Under the pieces are notes generated by a model that saw only the letters and a list, made by a program, of their open reading frames with translations, had not been told where the DNA came from and ran no database searches. Source: Cellulomonas sp. (GTDB lineage: Bacteria; Actinomycetota; Actinomycetes; Actinomycetales; Cellulomonadaceae). Taken from it: a stretch of 64,000 nucleotides of DNA. Shown here piece by piece: positions 42,347 through 51,532 of this stretch (positions are counted from its first letter, which is position 1; each line of letters begins with the position of its first letter). The stretch spans positions 31,781 through 95,780 of the forward strand of contig NZ_JAGIBD010000002.1 of the NCBI RefSeq assembly GCF_017744555.1, read 5' to 3'. The position numbers and the translations under genes are program-made.

Positions 42347-43108
42347 GTGGACACTCTCATGTCCCACGCGTTCGTCTCCGAGATCCTCGGCACCGGGATG
42401 CTGGTCCTCCTCGGTACCGGTGTGGTCGCGAACGTGATCCTGCCGGTGAACAAGGGATTCAACGGCGGCTGGCTCCTCATCAACTTCGGATGGGGCCTCG
42501 CCGTGTTCGCCGGTGTCTACACCGCCTTCAAGTCCGGTGCGCACCTCAACCCCGCCGTCACGCTCGGCCTGCTCGCGGCCGACGCACCGTTCGCCACCCT
42601 CACCGGGCCGGGCGGCGACGTCACGGCCACCATCAACCCGACGGTCGGCAACGCGTTCTGGTACATCCTCGCGGAGTTCATCGGCGCGTTCCTCGGCGCC
42701 GTCCTGTGCTACCTCGCCTACAAGAAGCACTTCGACGAGGACGCCGACCCCGGCGTCAAGCTCGCCGTGTTCTCGACCGGTCCCGCGATCCGCTCCTACA
42801 CGTGGAACCTCATCACCGAGATCATCGGCACCTTCGTCCTCGTGTTCGTCGTCATCGCGTTCGGCAAGACCCCGTCGGGCCTCGGCCCGCTCGCCGTCGC
42901 GCTGCTCGTGGTCGGCATCGGCGCGAGCCTCGGTGGCCCCACCGGCTACGCCATCAACCCCGCACGTGACCTCGGCCCGCGCATCGCGCACTTCGTCCTG
43001 CCGATCCGCGGCAAGGGCTCGAGCGACTGGTCGTACTCCTGGGTGCCCGTGCTCGGCCCCGTCATCGGCGGCGTGCTCGCCGGCCTGGCGGGCGCCGCCT
43101 ACACGTGA
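42347..43108 (+). CDS. glpF: Glycerol uptake facilitator (aquaglyceroporin)
   Basis: A 253-residue MIP-family channel with six helices and both NPA boxes ([12 protein letters not shown] and [17 protein letters not shown]). The D after the second NPAR is the GlpF-type residue, distinguishing glycerol facilitators from water-specific aquaporins. GTG 42347 has AGAAGGGG upstream. Between glpD and glpK in a glycerol operon, glycerol import is the clear role. Confidence 0.95.
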   Translation: MDTLMSHAFVSEILGTGMLVLLGTGVVANVILPVNKGFNGGWLLINFGWGLAVFAGVYTAFKSGAHLNPAVTLGLLAADAPFATLTGPGGDVTATINPTVGNAFWYILAEFIGAFLGAVLCYLAYKKHFDEDADPGVKLAVFSTGPAIRSYTWNLITEIIGTFVLVFVVIAFGKTPSGLGPLAVALLVVGIGASLGGPTGYAINPARDLGPRIAHFVLPIRGKGSSDWSYSWVPVLGPVIGGVLAGLAGAAYT

Positions 43109-43158
43109 CCGGCAGCCACCTCCCACCCGAAGACCCCCGGAAGGAACGAGACCGCACC

Positions 43159-44682
43159 ATGCCCGACACCCAGTACGTCCTCGCCATCGACCAGGGCACG
43201 ACGAGCTCCCGCGCGATCGTCTTCGACCACGGCGGCCAGATCGTGTCCGTCGGCCAGAAGGAGCACGAGCAGATCTTCCCCAGGGCCGGATGGGTCGAGC
43301 ACGACCCCGAGGAGATCTGGACGAACATCCGCGAGGTCGTCGGCCTCGCGCTGACCCGTGCGAACCTCACGCACCGCGACCTCGCGGCCGTCGGCATCAC
43401 CAACCAGCGTGAGACGGCGGTCGTGTGGGACCGCACCACCGGCAAGCCGGTGTACAACGCGATCGTCTGGCAGGACACGCGCACGGCCAAGATCGCCGAC
43501 GAGCTGGGGGCGCTCGGCGGCGGCGCGGAACGCTACAAGGACCGGGTCGGCCTGCCGCTCGCGACGTACTTCTCCGGCCCGAAGGTCAAGTGGATCCTCG
43601 ACAACGTCGACGGTGCCCGTGAGAAGGCCGAGCGCGGCGACCTCGCGTTCGGCAACACCGACGCGTGGGTGCTGTGGAACATGACGGGCGGCATCGACGG
43701 CGGCGTGCACGTCACCGACGTCACGAACGCGTCCCGCACGATGCTCATGAACCTCGACAGCCTCACGTGGAACGAGGAGATCGCCGGCGACATGGGCATC
43801 CCCGTGTCGATGCTCCCGGAGATCCGCTCGTCGTCCGAGGTGTACGGCAAGGGCCGCGAGGGCGGCATGCTGCCGGGCGTGCCGATCGCGGGCATCCTCG
43901 GCGACCAGCAGGCCGCGACGTTCGGGCAGGCGTGCTTCGAGGTCGGCCACGCGAAGAACACGTACGGCACGGGCAACTTCATGCTGCTCAACACCGGCAC
44001 GTCACCGGTCCCGTCGAAGAACGGGCTGCTCACCACGCTCTGCTACAAGATCGGCGACGCCCCTGCGGTCTACGCGCTCGAGGGCTCCATCGCCGTGACG
44101 GGCTCGCTCGTGCAGTGGCTGCGCGACAACCTCGGGATCATCAGCTCCGCGCCCGAGATCGAGGAGCTCGCCAAGACGGTCGAGGACAACGGCGGCGCGT
44201 ACTTCGTGCCGGCGTTCTCGGGCCTGTTCGCGCCGTACTGGAAGTCCGACGCACGCGGCGCGCTCGTCGGGCTCACCCGGTACGTCAACAAGGGCCACAT
44301 CGCCCGTGCCGCGCTGGAGGCCACCGCCTTCCAGACCCGCGAGGTGCTCGACGCCATGAACGCCGACTCCGGGGTGGACCTCACCGAGCTCAAGGTCGAC
44401 GGCGGCATGGTCGCCGACGAGACGCTCATGCAGTTCCAGGCCGACATCCTCGGCGTCGACGTGGTCCGTCCCAAGGTCGCCGAGACGACCGCGCTCGGCG
44501 CCGCGTACGCCGCCGGCATCGCCGTCGGGTTCTGGTCGGGCGAGCAGGACGTCATCGACAACTGGGCCGAGGACAAGCGCTGGTCCCCCGCGATGGACAC
44601 GGGCGAGCGCGACCGGCAGTACCGGCTCTGGAAGAAGGCCGTCACGCGGACCTTCGACTGGGTGGACGACGACGTGAGCTAG
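43159..44682 (+). CDS. glpK: Glycerol kinase
   Basis: A 507-residue FGGY kinase: [19 protein letters not shown] at the N-terminus, [48 protein letters not shown], and the C-terminal FGGY motif region ([23 protein letters not shown], split between strands). It phosphorylates glycerol to glycerol-3-phosphate for GlpD. The ATG at 43159 follows GGAAGGAACGAG. It is the last gene of the operon, with a terminator at 44747. Confidence 0.97.
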   Translation: MPDTQYVLAIDQGTTSSRAIVFDHGGQIVSVGQKEHEQIFPRAGWVEHDPEEIWTNIREVVGLALTRANLTHRDLAAVGITNQRETAVVWDRTTGKPVYNAIVWQDTRTAKIADELGALGGGAERYKDRVGLPLATYFSGPKVKWILDNVDGAREKAERGDLAFGNTDAWVLWNMTGGIDGGVHVTDVTNASRTMLMNLDSLTWNEEIAGDMGIPVSMLPEIRSSSEVYGKGREGGMLPGVPIAGILGDQQAATFGQACFEVGHAKNTYGTGNFMLLNTGTSPVPSKNGLLTTLCYKIGDAPAVYALEGSIAVTGSLVQWLRDNLGIISSAPEIEELAKTVEDNGGAYFVPAFSGLFAPYWKSDARGALVGLTRYVNKGHIARAALEATAFQTREVLDAMNADSGVDLTELKVDGGMVADETLMQFQADILGVDVVRPKVAETTALGAAYAAGIAVGFWSGEQDVIDNWAEDKRWSPAMDTGERDRQYRLWKKAVTRTFDWVDDDVS

Positions 44683-44746
44683 GGGCCGCTCACGCCCGAG
44701 GGCCGGAGCGCGCACCGAGGGGACGCTGCGCACCGGCGAACGACGG

Positions 44747-44777
44747 AGGCCGGGTGCCGGGCACGTGCACCCGGCCT
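44747..44777. terminator. Bidirectional terminator after glpK
   Basis: An 11-bp perfect stem AGGCCGGGTGC (44747-44757 with 44767-44777) and a 9-nt loop, between the convergent glpK (stop 44682) and DUF2231 gene (stop 44788). Confidence 0.75.
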
Positions 44778-44787
44778 TCGCCGTGCC

Positions 44788-45360
44788 CTAGACGGCGGGC
44801 GCGGTGGCCGCGGTCCGCGCGTCCGGGTCCGCCGCCTCGGGCGGCGGGGACTTGAGCGCGAACGACATGTGGCCGCCCAGGTACCCGCTGGCGCCGAGCA
44901 CCCCGGCGCCGACCAGCGCCGTCACGACGCCCGCCGTGCGCGCACCGGACCGCCGCAGCGTCCACGACGTCGCGTAGAGCGCGAGCGCGGTCACGTTGAG
45001 GACGGCGTGCACGGCCCCGACCCGCTGGACCCGCCGGTCGCCCAGCGACCAGTCGGCGAGGCCGGTCAGCGCCGTCGGCGCCGCCGCGAGGATCCCCAGC
45101 CCGACGAGCCGGTCCGCCGCCTTGCGCGACGACCGTGGCGCGAGCAGGTCCAGCACCGACGCGGACGCCCAGAAGCCGATCGGCAGGTCCGTGAGCAGCG
45201 GGTGGGCCGCGTGGCCGAGCGGCTCGCCCTGCAGCAGGCGCCGCCGGGTCGGGTCGCCGAGCACGACGTCCGCGACCGGCCGCATCAGCGCCACGACCCG
45301 GTCGGCGGCGGTCAGGTCCTCGGCGACGTGCGCGAGACGCACGAGCGGGTTGTCCGGCAT
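44788..45360 (-). CDS. DUF2231 domain membrane protein
   Basis: A 190-residue protein. After a ~45-residue N-terminal segment comes the DUF2231 domain (LGHAAHPLLTDLPIGFWASASVLDLL; LTGLADW; GAVHAVLNVTALALYATSWT; GASGYLGGHMSF) with four helices and conserved His residues (HP, H in AVHA, GGH) that could ligate haem or metal. The ATG at 45358-45360 has GAGGAG upstream. Family function is unsettled, and similar domains accompany redox proteins. Confidence 0.85.
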   Translation of the reverse strand: MPDNPLVRLAHVAEDLTAADRVVALMRPVADVVLGDPTRRRLLQGEPLGHAAHPLLTDLPIGFWASASVLDLLAPRSSRKAADRLVGLGILAAAPTALTGLADWSLGDRRVQRVGAVHAVLNVTALALYATSWTLRRSGARTAGVVTALVGAGVLGASGYLGGHMSFALKSPPPEAADPDARTAATAPAV

Positions 45361-45497
45361 GGTGCACGCTCCTCGACGGCTGCCGGGCGCGCTGCTGCAC
45401 CGATCCGACGAGCATCCCAGCGGGGGCACGTCGCCGCATCCGGCCCGCGACACCTGCCGCCCGCGCGCTCGCGCGGCGATCCTGCGATCCTGGCGGC

Positions 45498-46391
45498 ATG
45501 GCGCGGGGGGCGCGGGAGCAGGGCACGGACCACGGTGGCGAGCAGGACGGCGGCGGGGCGCGGGCCCGACGCCCCGAGGCCGTGCCGGGCGTGTCTCCCG
45601 GGGTTCCGTCGCTCGTCGGCCTGCAGCAGACGGCGGGCAACGCGGCCGTCTCCGCGCTGCTCGCCGGGTACGGGTCGGGACGTCGTGCCGTGCAACGCAC
45701 CCGGGTCGACCTCGGCGGCGGCCCGGTCCCGGGCTCGGCGGAGGAGGACACCGTCACCTTCCAGCACGCCGTCGCGGCGCACTATCCGTCCCGCGGCCCG
45801 TCGGTGTTCGCCACCCTCCACGACGCGTTCTCCGCGCTGCCCGCCCGCAGCGAGTGGGACGAGCGCCAGATGACCTGGCTGCGCACGACGTTCCACCAGG
45901 TGTACGGCACCGTCATCAGCGGCCACGGCGCGATCAACCGGCAGATGCTCGCCAAGCAGCCGGTCGAGGGCACCCGGCGACGCGGCGGCGGCACGACGTT
46001 CAAGGTCCCGGACGGCGTGCACCTCGTCTTCTACCTGCCCGACGGGGCACTGCTGGAGCAGCGCGTCGCGAACGCGATCGAGCTGGGCAACCCGCCTTCG
46101 GCAGGCGACGTGCACCTCCTCCAGAACGGCGGGACGGTCACGAAGCCGGTGCCGCAGCCGTACCCCGAGGTCGTCGGACCCGGCGAGGAGGCGGAGAACT
46201 ACACGGTCAGCCCGCCCCTCGGCCTCACGGTCCGCGGCGGGGCGATCACCGTCCAGGAGAACACGCTGCTGTCCGTGCTCGTCACGCAGATCGCGGCGAG
46301 GGGCGGCGGCGTCGTCCACTTCGCCTGCTGCAAGCGCACCCTGCCCGGCCGGAAGGACTGGACCGGGTACCTGCTCGAGTTCACGGCGTAG
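45498..46391 (+). CDS. Protein with eCIS-cargo-like N-terminal motif and Stv-like C-terminal region
   Basis: A 297-residue soluble protein without a signal peptide. Residues 1-65 are Gly/Arg-rich and disordered and contain LVGLQQTAGNAAVSALL followed by AVQRTRV. The L-Q-x-T-A-G-N-x-A-V motif recurs in proteins linked to extracellular contractile injection systems (eCIS). The C-terminal ~170 residues (VYGTVISGHGAINRQM, FKVPDGVHLVFYLPDG, LTVRGGAITVQENTLLSVLV, GVVHFACCKRTLPG) resemble Stv-type putative adhesin/effector domains. No eCIS structural genes are nearby. The ATG is at 45498. It may be an orphan effector; this is tentative. Confidence 0.7.
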   Translation: MARGAREQGTDHGGEQDGGGARARRPEAVPGVSPGVPSLVGLQQTAGNAAVSALLAGYGSGRRAVQRTRVDLGGGPVPGSAEEDTVTFQHAVAAHYPSRGPSVFATLHDAFSALPARSEWDERQMTWLRTTFHQVYGTVISGHGAINRQMLAKQPVEGTRRRGGGTTFKVPDGVHLVFYLPDGALLEQRVANAIELGNPPSAGDVHLLQNGGTVTKPVPQPYPEVVGPGEEAENYTVSPPLGLTVRGGAITVQENTLLSVLVTQIAARGGGVVHFACCKRTLPGRKDWTGYLLEFTA

Positions 46392-46430
46392 CCGACGCGC
46401 GCGTCGGTGCCCCGTGCCATGCTCGGCGGC

Positions 46431-47246
46431 ATGACCTGGGCGATCTGTCGCACGTGTGCCGTGGAGAACGCCGGACGGCCGGAGGTGTGCCCGATCTGCG
46501 CGGACGAGCGGCAGTGGGTCCCCGCCGACGGGACGCACTGGACGACGCTCGGCGAGCTGCAGGCCGAGGGGCACGACGTCGCGGTCGTCGAGCTGGAACC
46601 TGACCTGTTCGGGTTGTCGGCGACCCCCGGCGTCGGCATCGCTCAGCAGGCCAAGCTGCTCCGCACGTCCGACGGCGTGCTGCTGTGGGACCCGATCGGC
46701 TACCTCGACGACGAGGCGGTCGACGCGGTGCGGGCCGTCGGCGACGTCGTCGCGGTCGTCGCGAGCCACCCGCACATGTACGGGGTGCAGGTCGAGTGGA
46801 GCCGCGCGCTCGGCGGCGTGCCGGTGCTGGTCGCCGAGGCGGACGCCGGGTGGGTGCAACGACCCGACGCGGTCATCGAGACGTGGACCGGCGAGCGTGA
46901 GGTGCTGCCGGGTGTCGTCCTGTCGCAGCCGGGCGGGCACTTCCCCGGCAGCGCCGTCGTGCACTGGGCCGCCGGGGCGGAGGGCCGCGGGGTGCTGCTC
47001 GCGGGCGACACGATCATGGCGAACCCCGACCGGACGTCGGTGAGCTTCATGCGCAGCTACCCGAACCGGCTCCCGCTCTCCGGTGCCGTCGCGCTACGGC
47101 TGGCCGAGCACGTGGCGGCCCGACCCTTCGACCGGCTCTACAACAACTTCGACGGCGTGGTCCCGGCGGACGCGCTGGCCGTCGTCCATCGTTCCGCCGA
47201 CCGGCACGCCGCCTGGGTCCGCGGGGACTTCGACGACCTGACGTGA
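46431..47246 (+). CDS. Metallo-beta-lactamase-fold protein with zinc-ribbon N-terminus
   Basis: A 271-residue protein. The N-terminal CRTCAVENAGRPEVCPICADE holds a C-x2-C...C-x2-C zinc ribbon. The remainder reads like an MBL-fold hydrolase with a reduced metal site: VVASHPHMYGVQVEWS (H-x-H-M-x-G-V pattern), LSQPGGHFPGSAVVHW, LAGDTIMANPDRTSVSFMRSYPN. It is similar to actinobacterial uncharacterised hydrolases. ATG 46431 was chosen because the ribbon starts there. The substrate is unknown. Confidence 0.82.
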   Translation: MTWAICRTCAVENAGRPEVCPICADERQWVPADGTHWTTLGELQAEGHDVAVVELEPDLFGLSATPGVGIAQQAKLLRTSDGVLLWDPIGYLDDEAVDAVRAVGDVVAVVASHPHMYGVQVEWSRALGGVPVLVAEADAGWVQRPDAVIETWTGEREVLPGVVLSQPGGHFPGSAVVHWAAGAEGRGVLLAGDTIMANPDRTSVSFMRSYPNRLPLSGAVALRLAEHVAARPFDRLYNNFDGVVPADALAVVHRSADRHAAWVRGDFDDLT

Positions 47247-47294
47247 CCGCGCCGCCCGTCCCGAGCGGGAGCGAGCGGCGCAGCGGGGTGCGGG

Positions 47295-49883
47295 TCAGGC
47301 GGTCGTGGCCGGCTCGGCCTCGGCGTCGAGCTCGTGCTCGTGCGGGTGGCGGCGCTCCAGGGCGGCGCCCTCGACGTCCACGTCGGGCAGGACCCTGTCG
47401 AGCCAGCGCGGCAGCCACCACGCCTTGTCGCCGACGAGGTGCATGAGCGCCGGGATGAGCACCATGCGCACGACGAACGCGTCGACGAGCACCCCGAACG
47501 CGAGCGCGAACCCGATGGGCCGGATCATCGCCGCGTGCGAGAACACGAACCCGCCGAACACCGAGATCATGATGATCGCGGCGGCCGTGACGACGGACCG
47601 ACCGGCCCGCAGTCCCTGCACGACCGCGATGCGCGCGGGTGCCCCGTGCGCGTACGCCTCGCGCATGCCGGACCCGAGGAACAGCTGGTAGTCCATCGCG
47701 AGGCCGAACAGGATGCCGACCAGGATCGTCGGCAGGAAGTTGAGCACCGGGCCGGGCGTCTCGACTCCGAACACGCCGCCGAGCCAGCCCCACTGGTAGA
47801 TCGCGACGACCCCGCCGAGCGCGGCGAAGAACGACAGGATGAACCCGAGCGTCGCGACGACCGGCACGAAGATCGACCGGAACACGAGCACCAGGATGAG
47901 CAGCGACAGGCCGACGACGACGGCGAGGTAGGTGGGCAGCGCGTCGGCGAGCGTCGCGGAGACGTCGATGTTGCCGCTGGCCTGGCCGGCGACACCGATG
48001 GTCACGCCGTCGTCGAGCGTGAGGTCGCGCAGCGTGTTCACCAGGTCCTCGGTCGACTCGCTCGTCGGGCCCTCCTTCGGGATGACCTGGAACGCGATCG
48101 TCGTGCCGTCCTGCGACGTGCCGATGGGCGCGACCGCGACCACGTCGTCCTGGTCGAAGATCTGTCGCGCGATCGCCGCCTGCGTGACGGTCTCCTGGCC
48201 CTCGGCCGGGGCCTTCGGCAGCTCGGCCACGACGAGCAGCGTGCCGTTCTGGCCCTCGCCGAACCGCTGCTCGATGGTCGAGTAGGCGTGGTACTGGGTC
48301 GACTCGTGCGGCTCGGTCGCGCCGTCCGGCAGGCCGAGGCGCAGCTCCAGCGCGGGCAGCGCGACGACGACGAGCGCGCCGATGCACGCGAGCGCGCGCA
48401 CCACGGCTCCGGGCGTCGACATGGGCCGCAGCGGCTTCGTGGTGGTCGGCACGGGTGCGCCGGCCTCTCCGCTCGCCGCGAGGGCGGCCCGCTCACGCTT
48501 GTTCAGCACGCGCATCCCGACGAGCGCGAGCAGCGCGGGGGTCATCGTCACCGCGATGAGCACCGCGACGAGCACGCAGAACGCGCCGACGCTGCCCATC
48601 AGCCCGAGGAACGGGATGCCGGTGATGTTGAGCGCGACGAGCGCGATGAGCACGGTCGTCCCCGCGAACACGACGGCGTTGCCGGACGTGCCGTTCGCGA
48701 GCCCGATCGACTCGTGCACGTCGTAGCCCTGCTTCAGCTGCCGTCGGTGGCGGTTGATGATGAACAGCGAGTAGTCGATGCCGACGGCCAGGCCGAGCAT
48801 GAGGCCGAGCATCGGCGTGACCGAGACCATCTCGATGACGCCCGACAGCGACATCGCACCGAGCGCACCGATGCCGACGCCGATGATGGCGGTGAGGATC
48901 GGCAGACCGGCCGCGACGAACGTGCCGAGCACGACGACGAGCACGACGCCGGCGACGACGACACCGAGCACCTCGCCGACCCCCAGCAGCTCGGGCACGC
49001 CGCCCGCGATCTCGGTGGAGAATTCGACGTCGACGCCCTCGACGGGCTCGGCGGTGAAGGCGGCCATGAGGTCGTCCTTCGTCTCCTGCGACAGGTCCAG
49101 CTGCGGGACGGTGAACGTCACGGGGGCGACCGCGGCGTTGTCGTCCGCGGAGACCAACCGGATCTCGGTGGCCATGTCGAGCAGCGCGGCACCGGCCTCG
49201 AGCTGCGGCTCCTTCGCCTCGAGCTCGGCCGTGCCGGCGTCGAGCTGGGCCTGCTGCGCCTCGACGGCGGCGCGCTGGGCGTCGAGCTGCGCCTGCTGGG
49301 CGTCGAGCTCGGCCTGCTGCGCGTCGATCTGCGGGGTCTGCCGCGGGCTGAGCCCCGCCGCCTCCGCCTGGACGCGGGCGGCGTCGATCTGCGCCTGGCC
49401 CGCGTCGATCTGCGCCTGGCCCGCCTCGAGCTGGTCCTTGCCCGCGTCGAGCTGCGCCTGGCCGTCCTCGAGCTGCGTCCGGGCCTGGGCGACCTGCGCC
49501 TCGCCGTCCGCGACCTGCTGAGCCTGCTCCTCGAGCTGCGCCTGCGTGGCGAACGGGTCGACGACCTGCTCGACGCCCTCGACGTCGGACGCGGCGGCCA
49601 CCCGCGCCGAGATCGCGGCCTGCTGGGCGGCGGTGAACGCGGAGCCGTCCTGCGTGGAGAACACGACGGTCCCGCTGCCGCCGGCGGCCTCGGGCAGCTC
49701 GCTCGCAAGCTTGTCGGTGACCTCGGCCGTCGGGGTGTCCGGGATCGAGAAGCTGCTCGCGAGCGTGCCACCGGCGACGGCGAACGCGATGCCCACGGCG
49801 ACGAGCACCGCGAACCACGTGGCGACGACGGTCTTGGCGCGGCGGGCGGAGGTGCGGCCCAGGCGGTACAGGAGCTCAGCCAT
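47295..49883 (-). CDS. MMPL/RND-type transporter with coiled-coil insertion
   Basis: An 862-residue RND exporter of the actinobacterial MMPL class, with TM1 near 20-42, two blocks of five or six helices and MMPL motifs (GLAVGIDYSLFIINRHR; GILFGLAMDYQLFLGSGMREAY; GFALAFGVLVDAFVVRMVLIPALM). The two Asp-Tyr pairs in the helices are the proton relay. The first extracytoplasmic loop carries a ~120-residue insertion (114-236) of 7-residue Gln/Ala repeats such as QLDAGKD and QLEAGQA, a long coiled coil. It exports lipids or toxic hydrophobics. It is divergent from a TetR gene with a shared 25-bp operator. Confidence 0.92.
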   Translation of the reverse strand: MAELLYRLGRTSARRAKTVVATWFAVLVAVGIAFAVAGGTLASSFSIPDTPTAEVTDKLASELPEAAGGSGTVVFSTQDGSAFTAAQQAAISARVAAASDVEGVEQVVDPFATQAQLEEQAQQVADGEAQVAQARTQLEDGQAQLDAGKDQLEAGQAQIDAGQAQIDAARVQAEAAGLSPRQTPQIDAQQAELDAQQAQLDAQRAAVEAQQAQLDAGTAELEAKEPQLEAGAALLDMATEIRLVSADDNAAVAPVTFTVPQLDLSQETKDDLMAAFTAEPVEGVDVEFSTEIAGGVPELLGVGEVLGVVVAGVVLVVVLGTFVAAGLPILTAIIGVGIGALGAMSLSGVIEMVSVTPMLGLMLGLAVGIDYSLFIINRHRRQLKQGYDVHESIGLANGTSGNAVVFAGTTVLIALVALNITGIPFLGLMGSVGAFCVLVAVLIAVTMTPALLALVGMRVLNKRERAALAASGEAGAPVPTTTKPLRPMSTPGAVVRALACIGALVVVALPALELRLGLPDGATEPHESTQYHAYSTIEQRFGEGQNGTLLVVAELPKAPAEGQETVTQAAIARQIFDQDDVVAVAPIGTSQDGTTIAFQVIPKEGPTSESTEDLVNTLRDLTLDDGVTIGVAGQASGNIDVSATLADALPTYLAVVVGLSLLILVLVFRSIFVPVVATLGFILSFFAALGGVVAIYQWGWLGGVFGVETPGPVLNFLPTILVGILFGLAMDYQLFLGSGMREAYAHGAPARIAVVQGLRAGRSVVTAAAIIMISVFGGFVFSHAAMIRPIGFALAFGVLVDAFVVRMVLIPALMHLVGDKAWWLPRWLDRVLPDVDVEGAALERRHPHEHELDAEAEPATTA

Positions 49884-49944
49884 GGTGGTCTTCCGGTCGG
49901 GACGGTCGCCGGGTGCGGCGGTGTGGTCGACGGATGCAGGTTAT

Positions 49945-49969
49945 ACGACAACTGTCGGACAGTTCTCGT
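49945..49969. promoter_or_regulatory. TetR operator between mmpL and tetR
   Basis: A 25-bp dyad centred on G49957. The inner core AACTGTC-G-GACAGTT is perfect and the outer ACGA/TCGT pair extends it. It lies 15 bp before the tetR GTG and 61 bp before the mmpL ATG, overlapping likely promoter elements of both. It is the expected site for autoregulation and mmpL repression. Confidence 0.75.
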
Positions 49970-49983
49970 GCCATCATGAGCCG

Positions 49984-50574
49984 GTGACCCAGGACGACGC
50001 CGCCCGCCTCGACCCCCGGGTCCAGCGCACGCGGACGCTCCTGCAGGACGCGCTGCTCTCCCTGGCCCGCGAGCGCACGCTCGACGAGATCGCCGTCGCG
50101 GACGTCGCGGACCGCGCCACGGTGAACCGCAGCACCTTCTACCAGCACTATCCCGACACCGACACGCTGCTCGCGGACGCCCTGGACACCCGCGCCGCCG
50201 CCGCCGGGGCGGACCTGTCCAGCATCCACCCCGGGCTCGGCGCGGCGCCCCCCGAGGTGCTCGTCCGATACGCGGAGCACCTCGCCGAGCATGCCGAGCT
50301 CTACCGGCGCGCGTTCGGCGAGCACGGTTCACCGGTCGCCGTCACCCGGCTGCGACGCCGCGTCGAGCAGCTGTCCCTCGAGGGCCTGCGCATGCACGGC
50401 ATCCCGGGTGCGCTCGCGGAGCTGCCACCCGAGGTCGCGGCCGCCGCGTTCGGCGGGGCCGTCATCGGGGTGCTCGTCGCGTGGCTCGAGCAGGAGCCGC
50501 TCGCGCCGGCGCACGACGCGGCGACGTGGGCGTGGGCCGCCGTCCGGGGCTGGCCGGCGGCCGAGCCGGCCTGA
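49984..50574 (+). CDS. TetR/AcrR family regulator of the MMPL exporter
   Basis: A 196-residue TetR protein: HTH region TRTLLQDALLSLARERTLDEIAVADVADRATVNRSTFYQHYPD (split across helices 1-4), and a helical ligand domain ending VLVAWLEQEPLAPAHDAATWAW. The C-terminal domain is of the TetR_C type found beside drug exporters. The GTG at 49984 lies just after the 25-bp palindrome. It likely represses mmpL until a toxic ligand binds. Confidence 0.9.
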   Translation: MTQDDAARLDPRVQRTRTLLQDALLSLARERTLDEIAVADVADRATVNRSTFYQHYPDTDTLLADALDTRAAAAGADLSSIHPGLGAAPPEVLVRYAEHLAEHAELYRRAFGEHGSPVAVTRLRRRVEQLSLEGLRMHGIPGALAELPPEVAAAAFGGAVIGVLVAWLEQEPLAPAHDAATWAWAAVRGWPAAEPA

Positions 50575-50589
50575 CGCCGTCACGGCCCC

Positions 50590-51345
50590 TCAGGAGAACC
50601 AGGCGCCGCCGTTGACGTCGAGCACGGCACCCGTCACGAACGCGGCACCGTCGGACACGAGGTAGAGGACGGCGCTCGCGACGTCGTCCGGCACGCCCGC
50701 GCGGTTGAGCGACGACGCCGCGATGGCGCCGCGCTGCGCGGGCTCGGGCGTGTGCTGGGTGTGGAACGGGGTCGCGGTCACGAACCCGGGCGCGACCGCG
50801 TTGACCGTGATCCGCCGCGGTCCGAGCTCGCGGGCCAGGGCCCGGGTGAACCCCTCGACGCCGGCCTTCGCCGTCGTGTACGCGACCATGCCCGTCCCGC
50901 CGCCGCTGCGGGCCGCCTGGGCCCCGATCGTCACGATGCGACCGCCGTCGGGCATCACCGACAGCGCGGCCCGGCTCGCGTAGAACGCCGACGACAGGTT
51001 GAGGTCGAGGACGTGGTGCCAGTGCGCGTCGTCCAGCGACGCGAGCGTGCGCCGCTCGACGATGCCGCCGACGTTGTTCACGAGGATGTCGATGCCGCCG
51101 CCGAGCGCCGCCGCGGCGTCGGTCACGGCCTTGTCGACGTCCCAGCTGCGGCGCGCGTCGAGCTGGAAGGCGGCGGCCGTCCGGCCCTCCTCGGTGATCT
51201 CCGCGAGGACCGTCGCGGGCTCGTGCGCGAGGTACGTGATCGCGACGTCGGCGCCGGCCCGGGCGAGGGCGACCGCGACGGCGCGCCCGATGCCCGAGGC
51301 ACCGCCCGTCACGAGCGCGCGGCGGCCCTTGAGGTCCTCGTCCAC
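50590..51345 (-). CDS. SDR family oxidoreductase
   Basis: A 251-residue classical SDR: LVTGGASGIGRAVAVALA (cofactor loop at 11-20), LVNNVGG, catalytic Tyr156 and Lys160 in AYTTAKAG, and VNAVAPGFV. It resembles 3-oxoacyl-ACP reductase/glucose dehydrogenase-type SDRs. The specific substrate is unknown. GTG 51345 has GGAAGGG upstream; a second GTG at 51351 is in frame. It is convergent with tetR with a 15-bp gap. The 187-bp gap upstream (51346-51532) shows no gene. Confidence 0.9.
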   Translation of the reverse strand: MDEDLKGRRALVTGGASGIGRAVAVALARAGADVAITYLAHEPATVLAEITEEGRTAAAFQLDARRSWDVDKAVTDAAAALGGGIDILVNNVGGIVERRTLASLDDAHWHHVLDLNLSSAFYASRAALSVMPDGGRIVTIGAQAARSGGGTGMVAYTTAKAGVEGFTRALARELGPRRITVNAVAPGFVTATPFHTQHTPEPAQRGAIAASSLNRAGVPDDVASAVLYLVSDGAAFVTGAVLDVNGGAWFS

Positions 51346-51532
51346 GTCCACCCTTCCCCGCCCCGATCCGACACGACCCGGCCGGGGACCGTGCCCGCAC
51401 CGTCTCGCGGACCGTACTGGAGAGGAACGTTCGCCCTCAACACCCGCTTCGTCCCGTTCGTCCGATCGGGCGTGCGCTGCACGTGCACGCGGGTGACGGT
51501 CCTGTCGGCGGGCGCCGGTACCCTCCACGCTC

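Noticed and set aside
42267..43158. A shared CCGAAGACCCCC motif before glpF and glpK as a regulatory element
   Set aside because: The same short C-rich string occurs at 42282 and 43129, but it is low-complexity and its distance to the start codons differs, so it may be chance.
49175..49544. A DNA-level tandem repeat (VNTR) in mmpL
   Set aside because: The periodicity is at the protein level (7-residue heptads) and the underlying codons vary, so it is a coiled coil rather than a slippage-type DNA repeat.
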